From Ophthalmolycus amberensis (Eukaryota > Chordata > Actinopteri > Perciformes > Zoarcidae): a stretch of 64,000 nucleotides of DNA. Below the pieces are notes generated by a model. It had not been told where the DNA came from. It saw only the letters and a program-made list of their open reading frames with translations, and did not search any database. Positions within the stretch are counted from its first letter, which is position 1, and the number at the start of each line of letters is the position of its first letter. Positions 38,260 through 49,762 of the stretch are shown here, in pieces. Location: contig JAFEUB010000817.1 in the NCBI GenBank assembly GCA_024529925.1, positions 470,001 to 534,000 on the forward strand, in the 5' to 3' direction. The translations under genes and the position numbers were made by a program.

Positions 38260-38332
38260 GAGGATGAGAGGACCGCTGGAGAGAGCAAGGGAGGATGAGA
38301 GGACCGCTGGAGAGAGCAAGGGAGGATGAGAG
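38260..38332. repeat. 31-bp tandem duplication with partial third unit
   Basis: Units 38260-38290 and 38291-38321 are identical (GAGGATGAGAGGACCGCTGG and eleven further bases); 38322-38332 starts a third. The region is purine-rich. The minus-strand frames across it are a by-product. Confidence 0.9.
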
Positions 38333-39339
38333 GGGAGGATGCAGCTCGTCTGAAGTGTTTACTCATGTAGATGCTGTAGCAGAGCGGCCGGGAGGAACAT
38401 AAAGCCACAGAGACGCAAAGGAGGATGAGTTTATTGGTGCTACAGAACTAAGAGGCACAGTCTTGTGTCGTAGCTTATTTAGCATGCGTGTTTATATTTG
38501 TAGACATGCTTGCTATTGGTGTTTTAGATAGTCAAAGGCAAAGGAGCCACATATCATTCTTCCATTATTGTCCTGTTTTCATCTTTTATTTGTGAATTGT
38601 TTTAATTTATTTTTGCCTTTCAGACAATTTAAATGTTTGGGTATAGCCTTACAGATTACAGCGGTGCTTCTTCCTCTTTAGACATGTTTGCTGTGTGATC
38701 TGAGGATTTATACACTTTACAGTTCAAAGTCAAGAACAGCCTCGGGGGGCCTTCATTGTTAGGATGATTCGGAGAAGACTCGGTGCTCTTGCCCGTGTGT
38801 GTATAATATGTGTGTGTGTGTGTGATTGATAACGAAAGAGCAGCAGGTCCACAGAGAGCTCATCCTCCCCGGCCTGTCAGCCTCGGCTCAAACACACAGA
38901 TAATATTACCTTTAGTTCAGGTTGAAATTGCAATGATGACGTAATTTCTAAACACCGTCTTCGGCTCCTTGGTTTCCGCTTGTCTTCCTTTCATCTCTTA
39001 AGCAAATTGAAATCTTCGACATCATTACTCAAGCAACTTTCCACCTTTAGCACAGACGAAGGGTCTGTGAAATGGATGAAAATATCATTTTTTCACTTGA
39101 TGGCCTTTAAGGGATGAAGGTATCATAAAAGAGATAATAGATGGCTTCCAGGCTGGTTGTTGGTGAAATGTATCCTGTAAATAGATTTTGTTTAATATTG
39201 CCCTTCATTTAGAATTGTACTGATAAGATAAGACCATCTATTGTCAAGGGGAAACTAGAGTGGGGGAAAAAAATATAGGATTTTGAAAAGTGAGGGGGGC
39301 ATGTCCAACCCGTACCCAGTGAAAATGATGACATCCTTG

Positions 39340-39432
39340 AATCCATCTTGAGAGATTTCAGTCTGGATCAATGTGGTGGAGGTGTAGACCTACATTTCCA
39401 TCCTGAGAGCCACACCACTAGCATGTCGAAAA
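39340..39432 (+). repeat. Fragment of a teleost dispersed repeat (family E)
   Basis: CAGTCTGGATCAATGTGGTG, then CATTTCCATCC, GAGAGCCACACCACTAGCAT and GTCGAAAAATG. The order fits an old dispersed fish repeat remembered from other introns. Recognition is from memory. Confidence 0.4.
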
Positions 39433-39638
39433 ATGGGTCCATCTTTACATGACAAAACAACATTGTGATTATCTAAATGTAGATGGGGAATAATGCTATT
39501 CACATGTGTTATACTTATCAATTATGTATTTGTACACAATTGTAAGGAGGAAATGCAAGGCATTACCAAGCATTTCTAAGGTCACCAAGAGAGCAATCCC
39601 TTACGGATAGAACTAATATTATTGAGCTTTTCTTCTTA

Positions 39639-39953
39639 GTCCACTGAGTTGTTTATTTCTGGGAGACTTCTTTCTCCATCTGAGACTTTTATCCAGGCCT
39701 TGGGGCCAAGATGAAGCAGCGGGGACAACCGTCCACGCAGCACGGGGACCAGCCCCTCGAGTTTCAGGTTGTCCGCCTTGGCGTTCGTAACTCCCCTGTT
39801 TTTAATTAGCTCCTTCAACAGGGAGCGTGGCAGCAGAATTGCAGCCTTCGAGGTGATTTCAACAGAAGATTTTCTTTTCTTTTCCTGTGCCCCTACCCAC
39901 TCCTCATAGGAACACGCAGAGCAATCGACATGTTCGGAAGCGGAGACCCATAA
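39639..39953 (-). other. Unexplained ATG-less open frame in raver2 intron 2
   Basis: On the minus strand, 105 codons lie between a TAA at 39954-39956 and a TAA at 39636-39638, with no methionine anywhere. The sequence is compositionally coding-like: mostly G or C at third positions over its second half, and an ordered mix of charged and hydrophobic residues (SLLKELIKNRGV, ADNLKLEGLVPVLRGRLSPL, GPKAWIKVSDGE). It contains two cysteines near the N-terminal side (CSAC) followed by KKRKSS. I do not recognise the family. It could be an exon fragment, the remnant of a retrocopy or transposon, or chance. No good splice acceptor is visible upstream on that strand. Confidence 0.3.
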
Positions 39954-41651
39954 TTAAGACGTACGCGCTTTTGTGAATATTTTTTTCATGTATTTTCTTT
40001 CTTTCTTTTTGACAAAGTTCACTTGAAAACCCACTCGATAATGGCCAGGCTGTGAATTCTTTGATTATTTTGTCAGATATTTAAGCATCGTAGAGTTCTC
40101 CCTTTCACTGCTGGAGAAAGTATTGAGCAGGATTTGACGTCAGCCCCCGCTTGCAGGCAGCACTGTGTCATTAGAGGCAATAGAAAGAGAGAGCGAGCTT
40201 TAGCATAATGCCCAAACTATATTCTCTCCATCTCATCGTAATGCCTAATGTTAGGTAGCGTACTTAGCGGGTTAAAACCAGATTAGGCTCTCAGCTTAGT
40301 GTAAGAGATCCATAACCGAGTGTGTGTGTGTCAGAGTATTAGATGGGGTTTGAGGTAATTGATTTGGGTGGAGGCGGTATCTGAAGACGGACAGAGGCAC
40401 ATGGAGACGGAGAAACTGGGAGCGCAGTAGTGAGAGAGAGACCAAAGGACCGACGGACATAAAGCCAATAGATGTGAAGGAATACGGTCGTCAAGAGAGC
40501 AGTGAGGTGAGAAGAGTAGGCCCAAAAAGACAAAAATGGAGAGATCGATAGAGATGCAGAAGAGGGAGAAAGACAAGGACAGGCTGGCTGATGGCTGCAG
40601 ATACAGGGAGGTGGGGATAGATTCTGTATAGACGTGTTAGACCGATCCTGACCTTGCATTTGATCTGCCTACGTTGATGTTGCTGTGACAACTATGAGGC
40701 CTGTGCAGCAGATGTCCCAATTGTTGCTCATTTCAACATCTTTCATTTAATTTAGAATATTTTCCATCCAAGACTCTGGCGCCTATCTGATGTGCACATG
40801 CACTGAGTCATAGATGCCCACTTATATTGTATAATGTATTACTACTTTGTAGTCTTTTTAACCAAATAGTGTGAACAGCGATGTTGAGGGATTGGTTTGT
40901 ATACCACGCGGACACCGACTGTGGCTTTGATGTAAGATAAAAGAGCCGATGTTCGTGTGCAGGTCGTTGGCGTTGTCCCGTGTAACAGATGTTTTTAAGC
41001 CACCTCCAGATCTCCCGTCTGCTCCGCATGTGTGTTACTGTTAATGTTACTGTTTGATTTGAAGGACTGCACCAGAGTTCAGATGGAACGTAGGTATTCT
41101 GCCAACATTGTGACTCGGTCTAGATTGTTTCCATATCTGCTTCCTGCATTTAAGTCTTAAATTATCATTTGATTAGTCGAAATTTAAGTCTGTTTTCAAG
41201 GGAAAATGCCAAAAAATTGTCTGTTTTCAGCCCCACAAATGTGAGAGTTTCCTGCTTTCTGTGTTTTATTTCCATTATGAACTGAATGTCTTTGCAATGG
41301 AAGGACGTGATCTGGGGGAATTGTGATGAAGATTTCCTCTTTTTGCTCACATTTTATATACATTACAATTAATTGATTAACATAAAAAAATTAATTTAGT
41401 GATAATGTAAATTTTCAGTTGCAACCCTGTGCATTTTTATAGATCTTTAAATCTATAAAAATTGTTTACACATTTGTCTCATGTGGTTTTTTTCAATATG
41501 CAATTTAAATGTGAACTTTTTGTGCTTGTTTGGGTTGATGTTAAACTTGCTTGTTTGACAACTCCGTCTGACATGTAAGGGCCGTGTAAGACTTAAGGTT
41601 TGTGCCAACAATCTTAAATAGGAAAAACAAGTATCGTCAAATACCGTTTAG

Positions 41652-41852
41652 TAGGGGTGTAACGATACGCGTATTCGTATTGAACCGTTCGGTACGAGGC
41701 TCACGGTTCGGTACGCATGACGAACCGAATACGTTTGAATAAAAAAAAGAAAAAATTTAAAAACCTTTATTTAACCAGGTAGTCCCATTGAGATTGGCTC
41801 CACTGTATCGTACCGAACCCAACCGTGAATTTTGTGAACCGTTACACCCCTA
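41652..41852. mobile_element. hAT-type MITE (201 bp)
   Basis: Perfect 13-bp terminal inverted repeats (TAGGGGTGTAACG) and a perfect 8-bp target duplication CCGTTTAG (41644-41651 and 41853-41860). Subterminal GTTCGGTACG words appear several times in both orientations, as expected for transposase-binding sites. The middle has a short foreign-looking block, CTTTATTTAACCAGGTAGTC followed by CCATTGAG, which I recall as recurring inside unrelated fish transposons. No coding capacity. Confidence 0.9.
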
Positions 41853-42382
41853 CCGTTTAGGCTTCAAAAGCGGCTCTAAAATGTAGCGGCTGTGGAGGAA
41901 GGTTGTTCTAGTTGACGTAGATTCCCAACTGTTAAAAAAAGGATTTCAGTGCCAAATAGTATACAATACTTAGTTGTTGTGCTATTGCCTCCTCATAGCT
42001 CTGAAGCTCTGTTTGAAATGCCAAATGTATCTGTTTTAAAAGGTAGGGGTTTTTTGGAATATACACTAATGATGGAGAAGTGGATTCTGACTCGGTAGTG
42101 GTTTGAGAAGTTTCTTTTGGGGTTTTGATAAGTTTTGAAAGTTGCCATTCCTTAAGATTGTGAAGGAGATGAACATGATACCTTGAAATAGAAGCCACAT
42201 AGATGTAACCAGCTTTGACTGAGTAACCATTGTTTGATTTTAGTTTAAGCACCAAAACTCACTTGTCACTGATGTTTTCTGGCTGTGTTGCTCCCTCTGA
42301 TGAGTAGCAGGAACATTAGCTGCCAGTGTTTCATTTAAATAAGTTAACAAACAAACACTTTTTATCGTGCACTCAGGATAAG

Positions 42383-42516
<134 letters not shown>

Positions 42517-44992
42517 GAACAGTAGCCAAAGAGTATAAATAATCACCTCATTTATTATTTTCGGTCTTGCCGTTTCTCGGGTCTTTTCCATTTTTGACCA
42601 CAGAACATGTGTACTTCAACACAGCAGGCACGAACACGAACGCCTCCACACACATTAATGCAGATTGAAGCGTGTAGGCTGTTAATGACTTGTTGTTTGG
42701 AGCTAAGTCTGGAATAGCATACCTTGATTTTTTTTTTTTACACTGTTTGACGCTTAAAATGGTGCCAGAGACTTGATTGGGCTACAGTGTCCTTTAGGTC
42801 AATCCTAAGACAAAACATTCCAGTTCCATGTTCAGTCCTTATTGATACTTTAAGATATCAATTCAATCAAAGTTTGAATTTCCACCTCATTACAGAAAAT
42901 GATCAAAAATAATTATTGTTTTGCAATATTTGTTCACATTTGCACAATAGAGTAACCGTTATGTCCCCGTATATTAATATTATCACGTTATTCAGGTTTA
43001 TGATGAAAGCTTTTGTCTCTTGGATATTTGCTTCAGTCTCTATCATTTGAATACAGACTTGGCATTCACACTACAAGTTGTCAGGCTTTCACTTTCACCT
43101 GCAACATGTAGCACCGTTCACAGGAACACAGAACGGCGACACATGTTGGGAGCTGGTATGAACAGTGATGAAACCCTAATTTAAGATGTGCAGGACTTCA
43201 GGCTCAGAATAACCACATGTGAGTTTGTTTGGGGACAGTGATGGCACGGGGACATTACCCTGCAGGTCAAACGCTCACAATGAAAGGACTGCACCTGTCT
43301 GCATTTTTTATACGTGTTTTGTTCTGGCCGTGCTCACGCCCTCTGTGTTCTCTGACCTGGCATGGTCAGATGTTTACAATTCAAATGAATTCTGTTAAAT
43401 AGTGCCATCTGATGAGCTGCATAATGCGACTTCACGTTTACCCTGCCGGCCTCTCGAGCAGGTCCAGCGGGGCCGCAGAAACATTGAGCTTTGCTGAGTG
43501 ATGGAAAGTCTCGCGTTTTCCTCGGTGTGATGCAAATCGATGATTCTTTGGTCAGACGTAGCAGCTGTTTTCACAGAGCAAAGTGGGTTACTGCTGAGAA
43601 GTTATTTGACTTAATTGATAGTTGGGTCCAGTCTCAGCATTGTGCACATTCTGTATCTGGTCTTTGGTGAATTGCTTCATCTGGGCAGAGATCCCAGTTT
43701 CTCATCTTTTTGAGTGCGTCTATATTTGTTACGTCCTCTGAGCCTGCTGTATTATTTACACGTTTGGTGTTTTTCTTATTTCCAATATGCAAGATGTGCA
43801 ACACAAAACTCTCTTAACGGACCTTTTGTCTTTGTCAGTCACACTCGCGCACACATTAGTTCTTTAGCTGCACACTGCACATCAATTTATTACCAGCTCA
43901 TTTCACAGCCCATGAATCCGTCCGTGGCTGTTTTTCATGCAAGGCTGTTTAAGGCTTTATAGGTTCTTTACGTTCACTGTGCTCCTCCCGTTCAGCCCAA
44001 TTACACAGTTGTTTATGTGTGTGTGTGGTTTTATTAATGGGCCTTTACACTCTTATTTTATTCTTCATTGAGCTGGGTATTGTTGTTAAAAGGAAAGGAA
44101 GCCTATTGGGAATTCTAAGCAAGGCTCCACTGACGAGATAGTAACTTGTGAATACATATCAAAGCCTTCTCAATACTCACAGGTCATATTGTAGACTTTT
44201 CTCATTTTGTAGGCAAAAACTAACCTCCATAGAGTTGATAACCTTTTTTTCATTTACGGGACTAAAATGAATATTCTTTCAAACACAGCCGACATGTTCT
44301 GTTTCAGGAAGGAAGAGAGATCATATTCTGCAAAGAGAAAACAAACATGAGACTTGGTGATTGGAGGAGAGTAGTAAAGTATATAGAGACTATACTCTGC
44401 CAGTGATATTAAGAAATATTATCACTGGCATGAAAAAGAGGCTAATATTTGTCTTTAGGTATTGCAGTTTATTTGCCTGTGGTGTTAAACGTAGTATTCA
44501 TCAGTATTATTGTTTCTCTGACACATGTATCAGTTTTCAGATTAGACACGGTGTTTATATGTGTGTGTCACAGTGGATTCCCCCTACATAGTGGCTCCCT
44601 ATTGGCTTTCTAGCTAATGTGTTGTCTTTCTCTCTGTGTATCTGTCCGTCTGTCTTTATTACTGTCTGTCTGTGAATTTGGTTGTTTGTGCCCAAACTTG
44701 TATCCCCGATTTTTTTGTCACACACATTCGGCCTGTCATTTATTCATTTCTATTTTCATGCGAGTTGTTTTTTGCATGTTTATTTTGTTGACTGTGTGTC
44801 TCCATCCTGCATCTCCACACACTGCGTTCTGCCTGTTTTTCAATGTCTGCTTTGAATGTATGTTTGTGTTTGTCTCTGTCCGCTCACCTCTCACGCGTCC
44901 GTTTATGTCCGTGCGTCTCTTTCTTTGTGTCTGTTCTCGTCTCCGTCTGTCTTTCCCTCTCGTCGCTGTCTCCATAATGTCCCCTCCTCCAG

Positions 44993-45300
44993 CTTTTGTG
45001 ACTTTGCTGAACGGGGACCAGGCTCAGGATGCCATCCGCTCCCTCCATCACAGCACTGTCCGGGGACGCCTGATCAACGTCACGCTGCAGCCCACCGACT
45101 CCCTGCTCTGCCTCACCAACCTGCCCCACACCTTCACTGCCCAGCAGCTCGAGGAGCTGGTACGCGCCTACGGGAATATCGAGCGCTCCTTCCTGGTGTA
45201 CAGCGAGCTGACTGGCCACTCCAAAGGATATGGGTTTGTTGAATACATGAAGAAGGATTCTGCTTCCCGGGCCCGTTCTGAGCTACTGGGCCGGCCCCTG
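44993..45300 (+). CDS. raver2: raver2 coding exon 3 (end of RRM1, RRM2)
   Basis: A 308-bp exon coding residues 117-219. It starts by completing the Ala codon of AFVTLLNGDQAQDAI, the RNP1 strand of RRM1. It continues through LQPTDSLLC (the inter-RRM link) into RRM2, with RNP2-like LLCLTNLP (154-161) and RNP1 KGYGFVEY (194-201). EELVRAYGNIERSFLVYSEL and TGHSKGYGFVEYMKKD are almost identical to human RAVER2. Borders are CCTCCAG|CTTTTG and CCCCTG|GTATGT, ending in phase 0. The open frame reaches back to 44617, but that part is pyrimidine-rich intron. Codons are strongly G/C-ending compared with the intron. Confidence 0.95.
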
Positions 45301-46180
45301 GTATGTTGGAGCAGTTGTTAAAATGATCCTGTCATGTTTGATTATTTCAAAAAATTGTTAAATTTCCTGTGTCCTGAGTACAAAAGATGCATTTTAGTTT
45401 GCCGGGCCAAACCAGGACTACACTTTAATTTAATTCACTTTACTTGAATTGGCTCGATTTGACAACAGCATAATTAATGCGATTTCACTTGAGTTGATGA
45501 AATTATTACCCCACATTTTTTTTCAGGTAACTTATTGAAACAATGGATTTGATTATACTTAATTAGATTACTGGCCGACACAAAGTGGGTTACACATTTA
45601 TATCGATTTAATTTAGCCCCGAACAAGTGAGTGAAAGAGGAGTGATACATTTCAGTCATTGGTCACATCCTCACATTGAGTTGTTTACTTCCAAAAAACT
45701 TGGCTGAAACTTGTAAACATCATTTGGGTTTTTTGTAGAAACTGTCCACACAGAAAACAGATAATCAGTACAAATATGGGTTCTGCCAGATGAGTTTATT
45801 TCAATTTATCTCCTAAAATATGAAACTGCAGTTTGAACACATTGATCTGAGGGAGGGAACGCTGGACGAAAAACATCTCCTCATCGAATTCTAGTGCAGT
45901 TTACTTTAATAAATTATACAAGAGATCGTCTAAACCTCGCATGTCTGATTGGCTCAATCAGTGAAACAAAACTGTAGATGGATGTGTGCAGCTTAAGGGC
46001 TGATGAGCTTTCAAAATCAACACTTTTGAGCCAAGAGGATGAATATATAAAAGCAAGTAAAGTTATATTTACCAACATTTTCTCACAATAAATGCAGAAC
46101 GTAATGGGTGCTTATGCAGTGTAGGAGGGGAAAGCGAGTTCAGGGTCTTAAAAATCTGATCCTGTGTTCTGATTGTGCAG
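45301..46180 (+). other. raver2: raver2 intron 3
   Basis: An 880-bp AT-rich intron, donor GTATGT, acceptor GATTGTGCAG, phase 0. Nothing else is seen in it. Confidence 0.9.
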
Positions 46181-46345
46181 GACGATCGCTCGTTGATGGT
46201 GCAGTGGATGGACGTCAACCAGCTGAGCCAAGAGGAGAACATGCACTCCAAGTGTCTGTGTATAAACCGGCTGCCGCTGGACCTCTGTGACTCTGAAGAA
46301 CTGACCCAGCTCTTCTCGGAAACCTACAAACCTGTCTTCTGCCAG
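46181..46345 (+). CDS. raver2: raver2 coding exon 4 (RRM2 end, RRM3 start)
   Basis: A 165-bp exon, residues 220-274. It gives the last strand of RRM2 (SLMVQWMDVN), a linker, and the start of RRM3 with MHSKCLCINRLP (RNP2 LCINRL at 245-250) and SEELTQLFSETYKPVFCQ. The KPVFCQ end, joined to LAQDEGS of the next exon, is diagnostic of RAVER2 over RAVER1 (which has SPTFCQLACGQDG). Borders are TGTGCAG|GACG and GCCAG|GTGTGT, phase 0 on both sides, so skipping this exon would keep frame but break RRM2 and RRM3. Confidence 0.93.
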
Positions 46346-47764
46346 GTGTGTATTCATGCGTGTGTGTGTGTGTGAGATACGGTGTGATAGACAATTGTTC
46401 TTTCTTACCAGAAAAACATCCCAACAAAAATGTGAGGGGGACTTTAGTTTTCACTTCTCATACGATCAGATCTGCAAAATTGTGTATCAAAGAGGTTACG
46501 GCTCATCGAACATGTCTGTGAAACCAAAATATTAGATAAATGTTCGTGCCTTATAGTGCAGCAGAAGCTCTAAAAGAAAACGATATTCATTGATAACGTC
46601 TCACAAAATCCACCAAAGTCTTCATAATAGTTGCGTCACTTTGAAATGCTTCCCTTCTTCCACACACGTTGATCAGTCGAACACCACCAGGTGAGATGTG
46701 CTGTTATCACCCCTCCCTTCCACCCACTCTGCTGTGTTTCAGTTCAGCTGAGTTATATACCACCCTGCCCCGTTGCATCCACAGCACCCCCACGTTCCTA
46801 TTTAGACATCACTCGATAGGTATCTGTCATCTGCTGCATTACCAGTTATAGCTCCACCCCTTCGCCCCACTCCCACATAGAAATCAATACACCCACATCA
46901 TCCCGGTCCCATGATGCTTTGTGGGTGTTTAGCTCATGTTGCTTCACTGTTGCAGAGCCAGCAGGCTTTGACCTACAGTTCAGCGTTTTCTTTGTGTACA
47001 GTACAGTATGCGCTTGCAAATGTGTGTGTGTTACTGGACTTCAGCGTGTATGCACTAGAAATACTTAAAGCACAAAGCTTCTGAAAACCTGTACTCCAAT
47101 GAACAGGATGCTAAAACAACATATACAGGGATATGAAAACATACAAGCTAGCTTTGAAACAAGTAGCCACAGTATTTATTTTACTAACACGCCTGTGCAA
47201 AGCCGTTTTAATCATAACTGCTGTTTTGTATTCATGTGACGCACTCTAGGTCCACGTTTGTCAGCTGGTTTGGATTGATGCTACTGAGGATATTCTTTAT
47301 TTCAATGCAGGAAAACACAAATATTGTCTAAAAAGCATCACTCCTATTGCACCAGCTCTGTTTTAAGGGGCATACCCAGCTATTCAATCTGTCAGCGTTC
47401 CCATTTTCCACCGTAAAGATTGTTTTATTGATATATTTGTGCATCCCAGAGAGCTAGGTGTTTAAGCTGCTGACAATATAATCGCAGCAACCCAAGTTTA
47501 ATGACATGCAAACCTATGAATGATATGACATTGGCTACTTTGTTTGCTGCATATACATTTTTCTTCTATTATTACCTTATATCTTACTGGCGTCAGCTGC
47601 AGTTTGTCTTACAGAAAAGCTCTTCGTCCTCTGTGCACATAGACCTCAGCCGTCTTGTTACTTTTGCTCTGTGCAGAGTGCATTTAACCTGTGGCCTTGG
47701 CCCTCAGCGCTGTAATCCTGGTACCCACGTAAGGACCCTCCATGCAGCACTTTAGTTATCCAGG

Positions 47765-47960
47765 TGAGATGGAGGGAGGAAAGGGGAAAGAATGTCAACC
47801 AGATTAGAGGGACAACAGGATGGAGACAGTAAGGAGGGATGGGAAGGAGAGAGGACAGTGCTGAGAATGTCAGACCTATTAGAGAGAAGATGGAGCGAGG
47901 GAGGAGAGGGCAGACAGTGTCAGGACTAATAGGGGGATGGAGAGAGGTGGAGAGCTGGAG
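47765..47960. repeat. Purine-rich degenerate tandem region
   Basis: GA-rich sequence with three loose repeats of a GTCA...ATTAGAG/ACTAATAGG pattern spaced by roughly 50-80 bases. It looks like a decayed minisatellite. Frames on both strands are by-products. Confidence 0.45.
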
Positions 47961-48720
47961 TGAAATGGTGAAGAGAGGTAGACTGTCAGTCATGGTGAAA
48001 AGATTGTTTGCATATTTTTACATGTAATGATGATGGCTGACGAGGAGACAACAAAAAGCATCACAGCAGCTGAGCCTAGTGAAACAAAATGAGCTGTATA
48101 AGAATGTGGGAGGAATCAAAGATACTTCTGAATACTATGAAATAATGCAGCAGGATTATGAAAAACAGATAATAAAAAGGGATGGATTTATATAAAGATC
48201 GATTGAAAATGGATAAATTACCCCACTTTTTGACAATGCAGTTGCATTGTTTTATTCAGAAGCAACAGAAAATGCTAGTTTTGAATATAAAAACAACCGC
48301 GTTCCTCGCAATCATTGGCACTCATTGTCGCACAGATAATTAATGTCTTTCCAAGTACAATCTTAAGCTGCCTGACACAATGATTGCCCCCCCTTTGGGG
48401 GAACCTGCAGTGTTTTCTTCCAAGTTTTCTTCAAAGAAAGAATAACTCAAAGATAGGTGGGTGTCACGTTTAATTACAAAGATAATGAAAACCCTCCACA
48501 AACATTTGTTTGTTGGTGAATTTCAACTTTGATTTAGTGCAATTGTTTCATGCAGCATCACCCAATCTCAAGAGTAATGGTTTCTTGATTGTTTTATCTG
48601 GAGACTTCCACTTCTAAATTATCTTTTTAAATAATAGTCACACTTTCAGTCTTTCATATACACATACACACATCCCTCCAGGTCTCTTCATAAAGATCTG
48701 TACAGTTAAACTGGTCTCTT

Positions 48721-49505
48721 ACTGTGTTTACATGGACGTGAATAACCCATTTCTGAGGATTATCCCTGTTAGGATCATATTCGGGATATGATGTTTACAT
48801 GAGTACAGAGAAGTATGCGTGATAAATACTAGTTACCTGGTTCCTGGTTACGGATTACTGCGTTCTATTTGTGCAGGCGCTGTGATGTTTACAAAAACAA
48901 ACCAGAGATGAGAGCGAGAGGAAATATTAAACACTACACATTTACTACCACTTGACAACTTCATTACGAATCTCTTTTCCGGTCCGATCTCCCAAAGAGC
49001 TTACGATAACATCTCATCTTCATCATAACCTCTTTGGATCGCCAACAGCTGATTGCTCTGAGCACATTTACCATATCTCTCTCTCAACCACGCACACTAC
49101 GAACTGAAAGCAGAACCGCTCCGCTACTCTCATAACACTGTCCTCCACAGCGGCGTGAGTCTGTCACTGTCACTACGTAGGACAGGGGATCAGTGGATGA
49201 AGACACGCATCCTCTTTCATCACCGAAAGACATTTTGTTTCTTTGTTGCTCCAGAAGTGAGACGCTTTCGCTCCTGACATTTTTTTGTATTTCTGTTATG
49301 TCACTTGGCTGAAGCTCTAAGAGACTCTAAGAGGATGCTGTGTACATGTAACAGTATCCCGGTTTCTATCGGAGTACTCCAGCTGCATGAACGGAACAAG
49401 GGCTTATACCACTTTCTGAATACGGGAGATGGTGTGCAAACACATAAACGGGATACTCCGAAAACCCGATCATAAACAGGTTATTTGTGTCCATGTAAAC
49501 ACACT
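48721..49505. mobile_element. Inverted-repeat DNA element (about 785 bp), class unknown
   Basis: The left end carries TGTGTTTACATGGAC then GTGAATAACC; the right end is the inverse (TGTGTTTACATGGAC then ACAAATAACC when complemented), giving about 27 bp with 4 or 5 mismatches. Subterminal CGGGAT-type words recur in both halves. I found no clear target duplication, so the superfamily is open. I recall similar termini in a widespread fish repeat. Confidence 0.6.
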
Positions 49506-49724
49506 CACTGTGATGGGTTACGTACCTTGCTTCACAGAAGGCTGTGACAGGGCTGTCGTGACCTCATCACTCAGTTCAGACAGCTGATGTGGCCGTTTAA
49601 AACACAGACACACAAACCCTGCCGGTGCCTCAGTCAGCATCTCTTAGCTGGGGACCACGACTTGAGGTCAAGAGCTGTCACACACACTGATAACTAGCTT
49701 AGCATCTTTGGTTTCTTTTCTGCG

Positions 49725-49730
<6 letters not shown>

Positions 49731-49759
<29 letters not shown>
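49731..49759. repeat. CA microsatellite
   Basis: Short CA run in intron 4, followed by CAAGCACGCACGCACACGC. Confidence 0.9.

Positions 49760-49762
<3 letters not shown>

Noticed and set aside
44617..45321. A 234-codon open frame
   Set aside because: Only 44993-45300 is real coding sequence (raver2 exon 3); the rest is pyrimidine-rich intron that happens to stay open, with a clear acceptor at 44991-44992.
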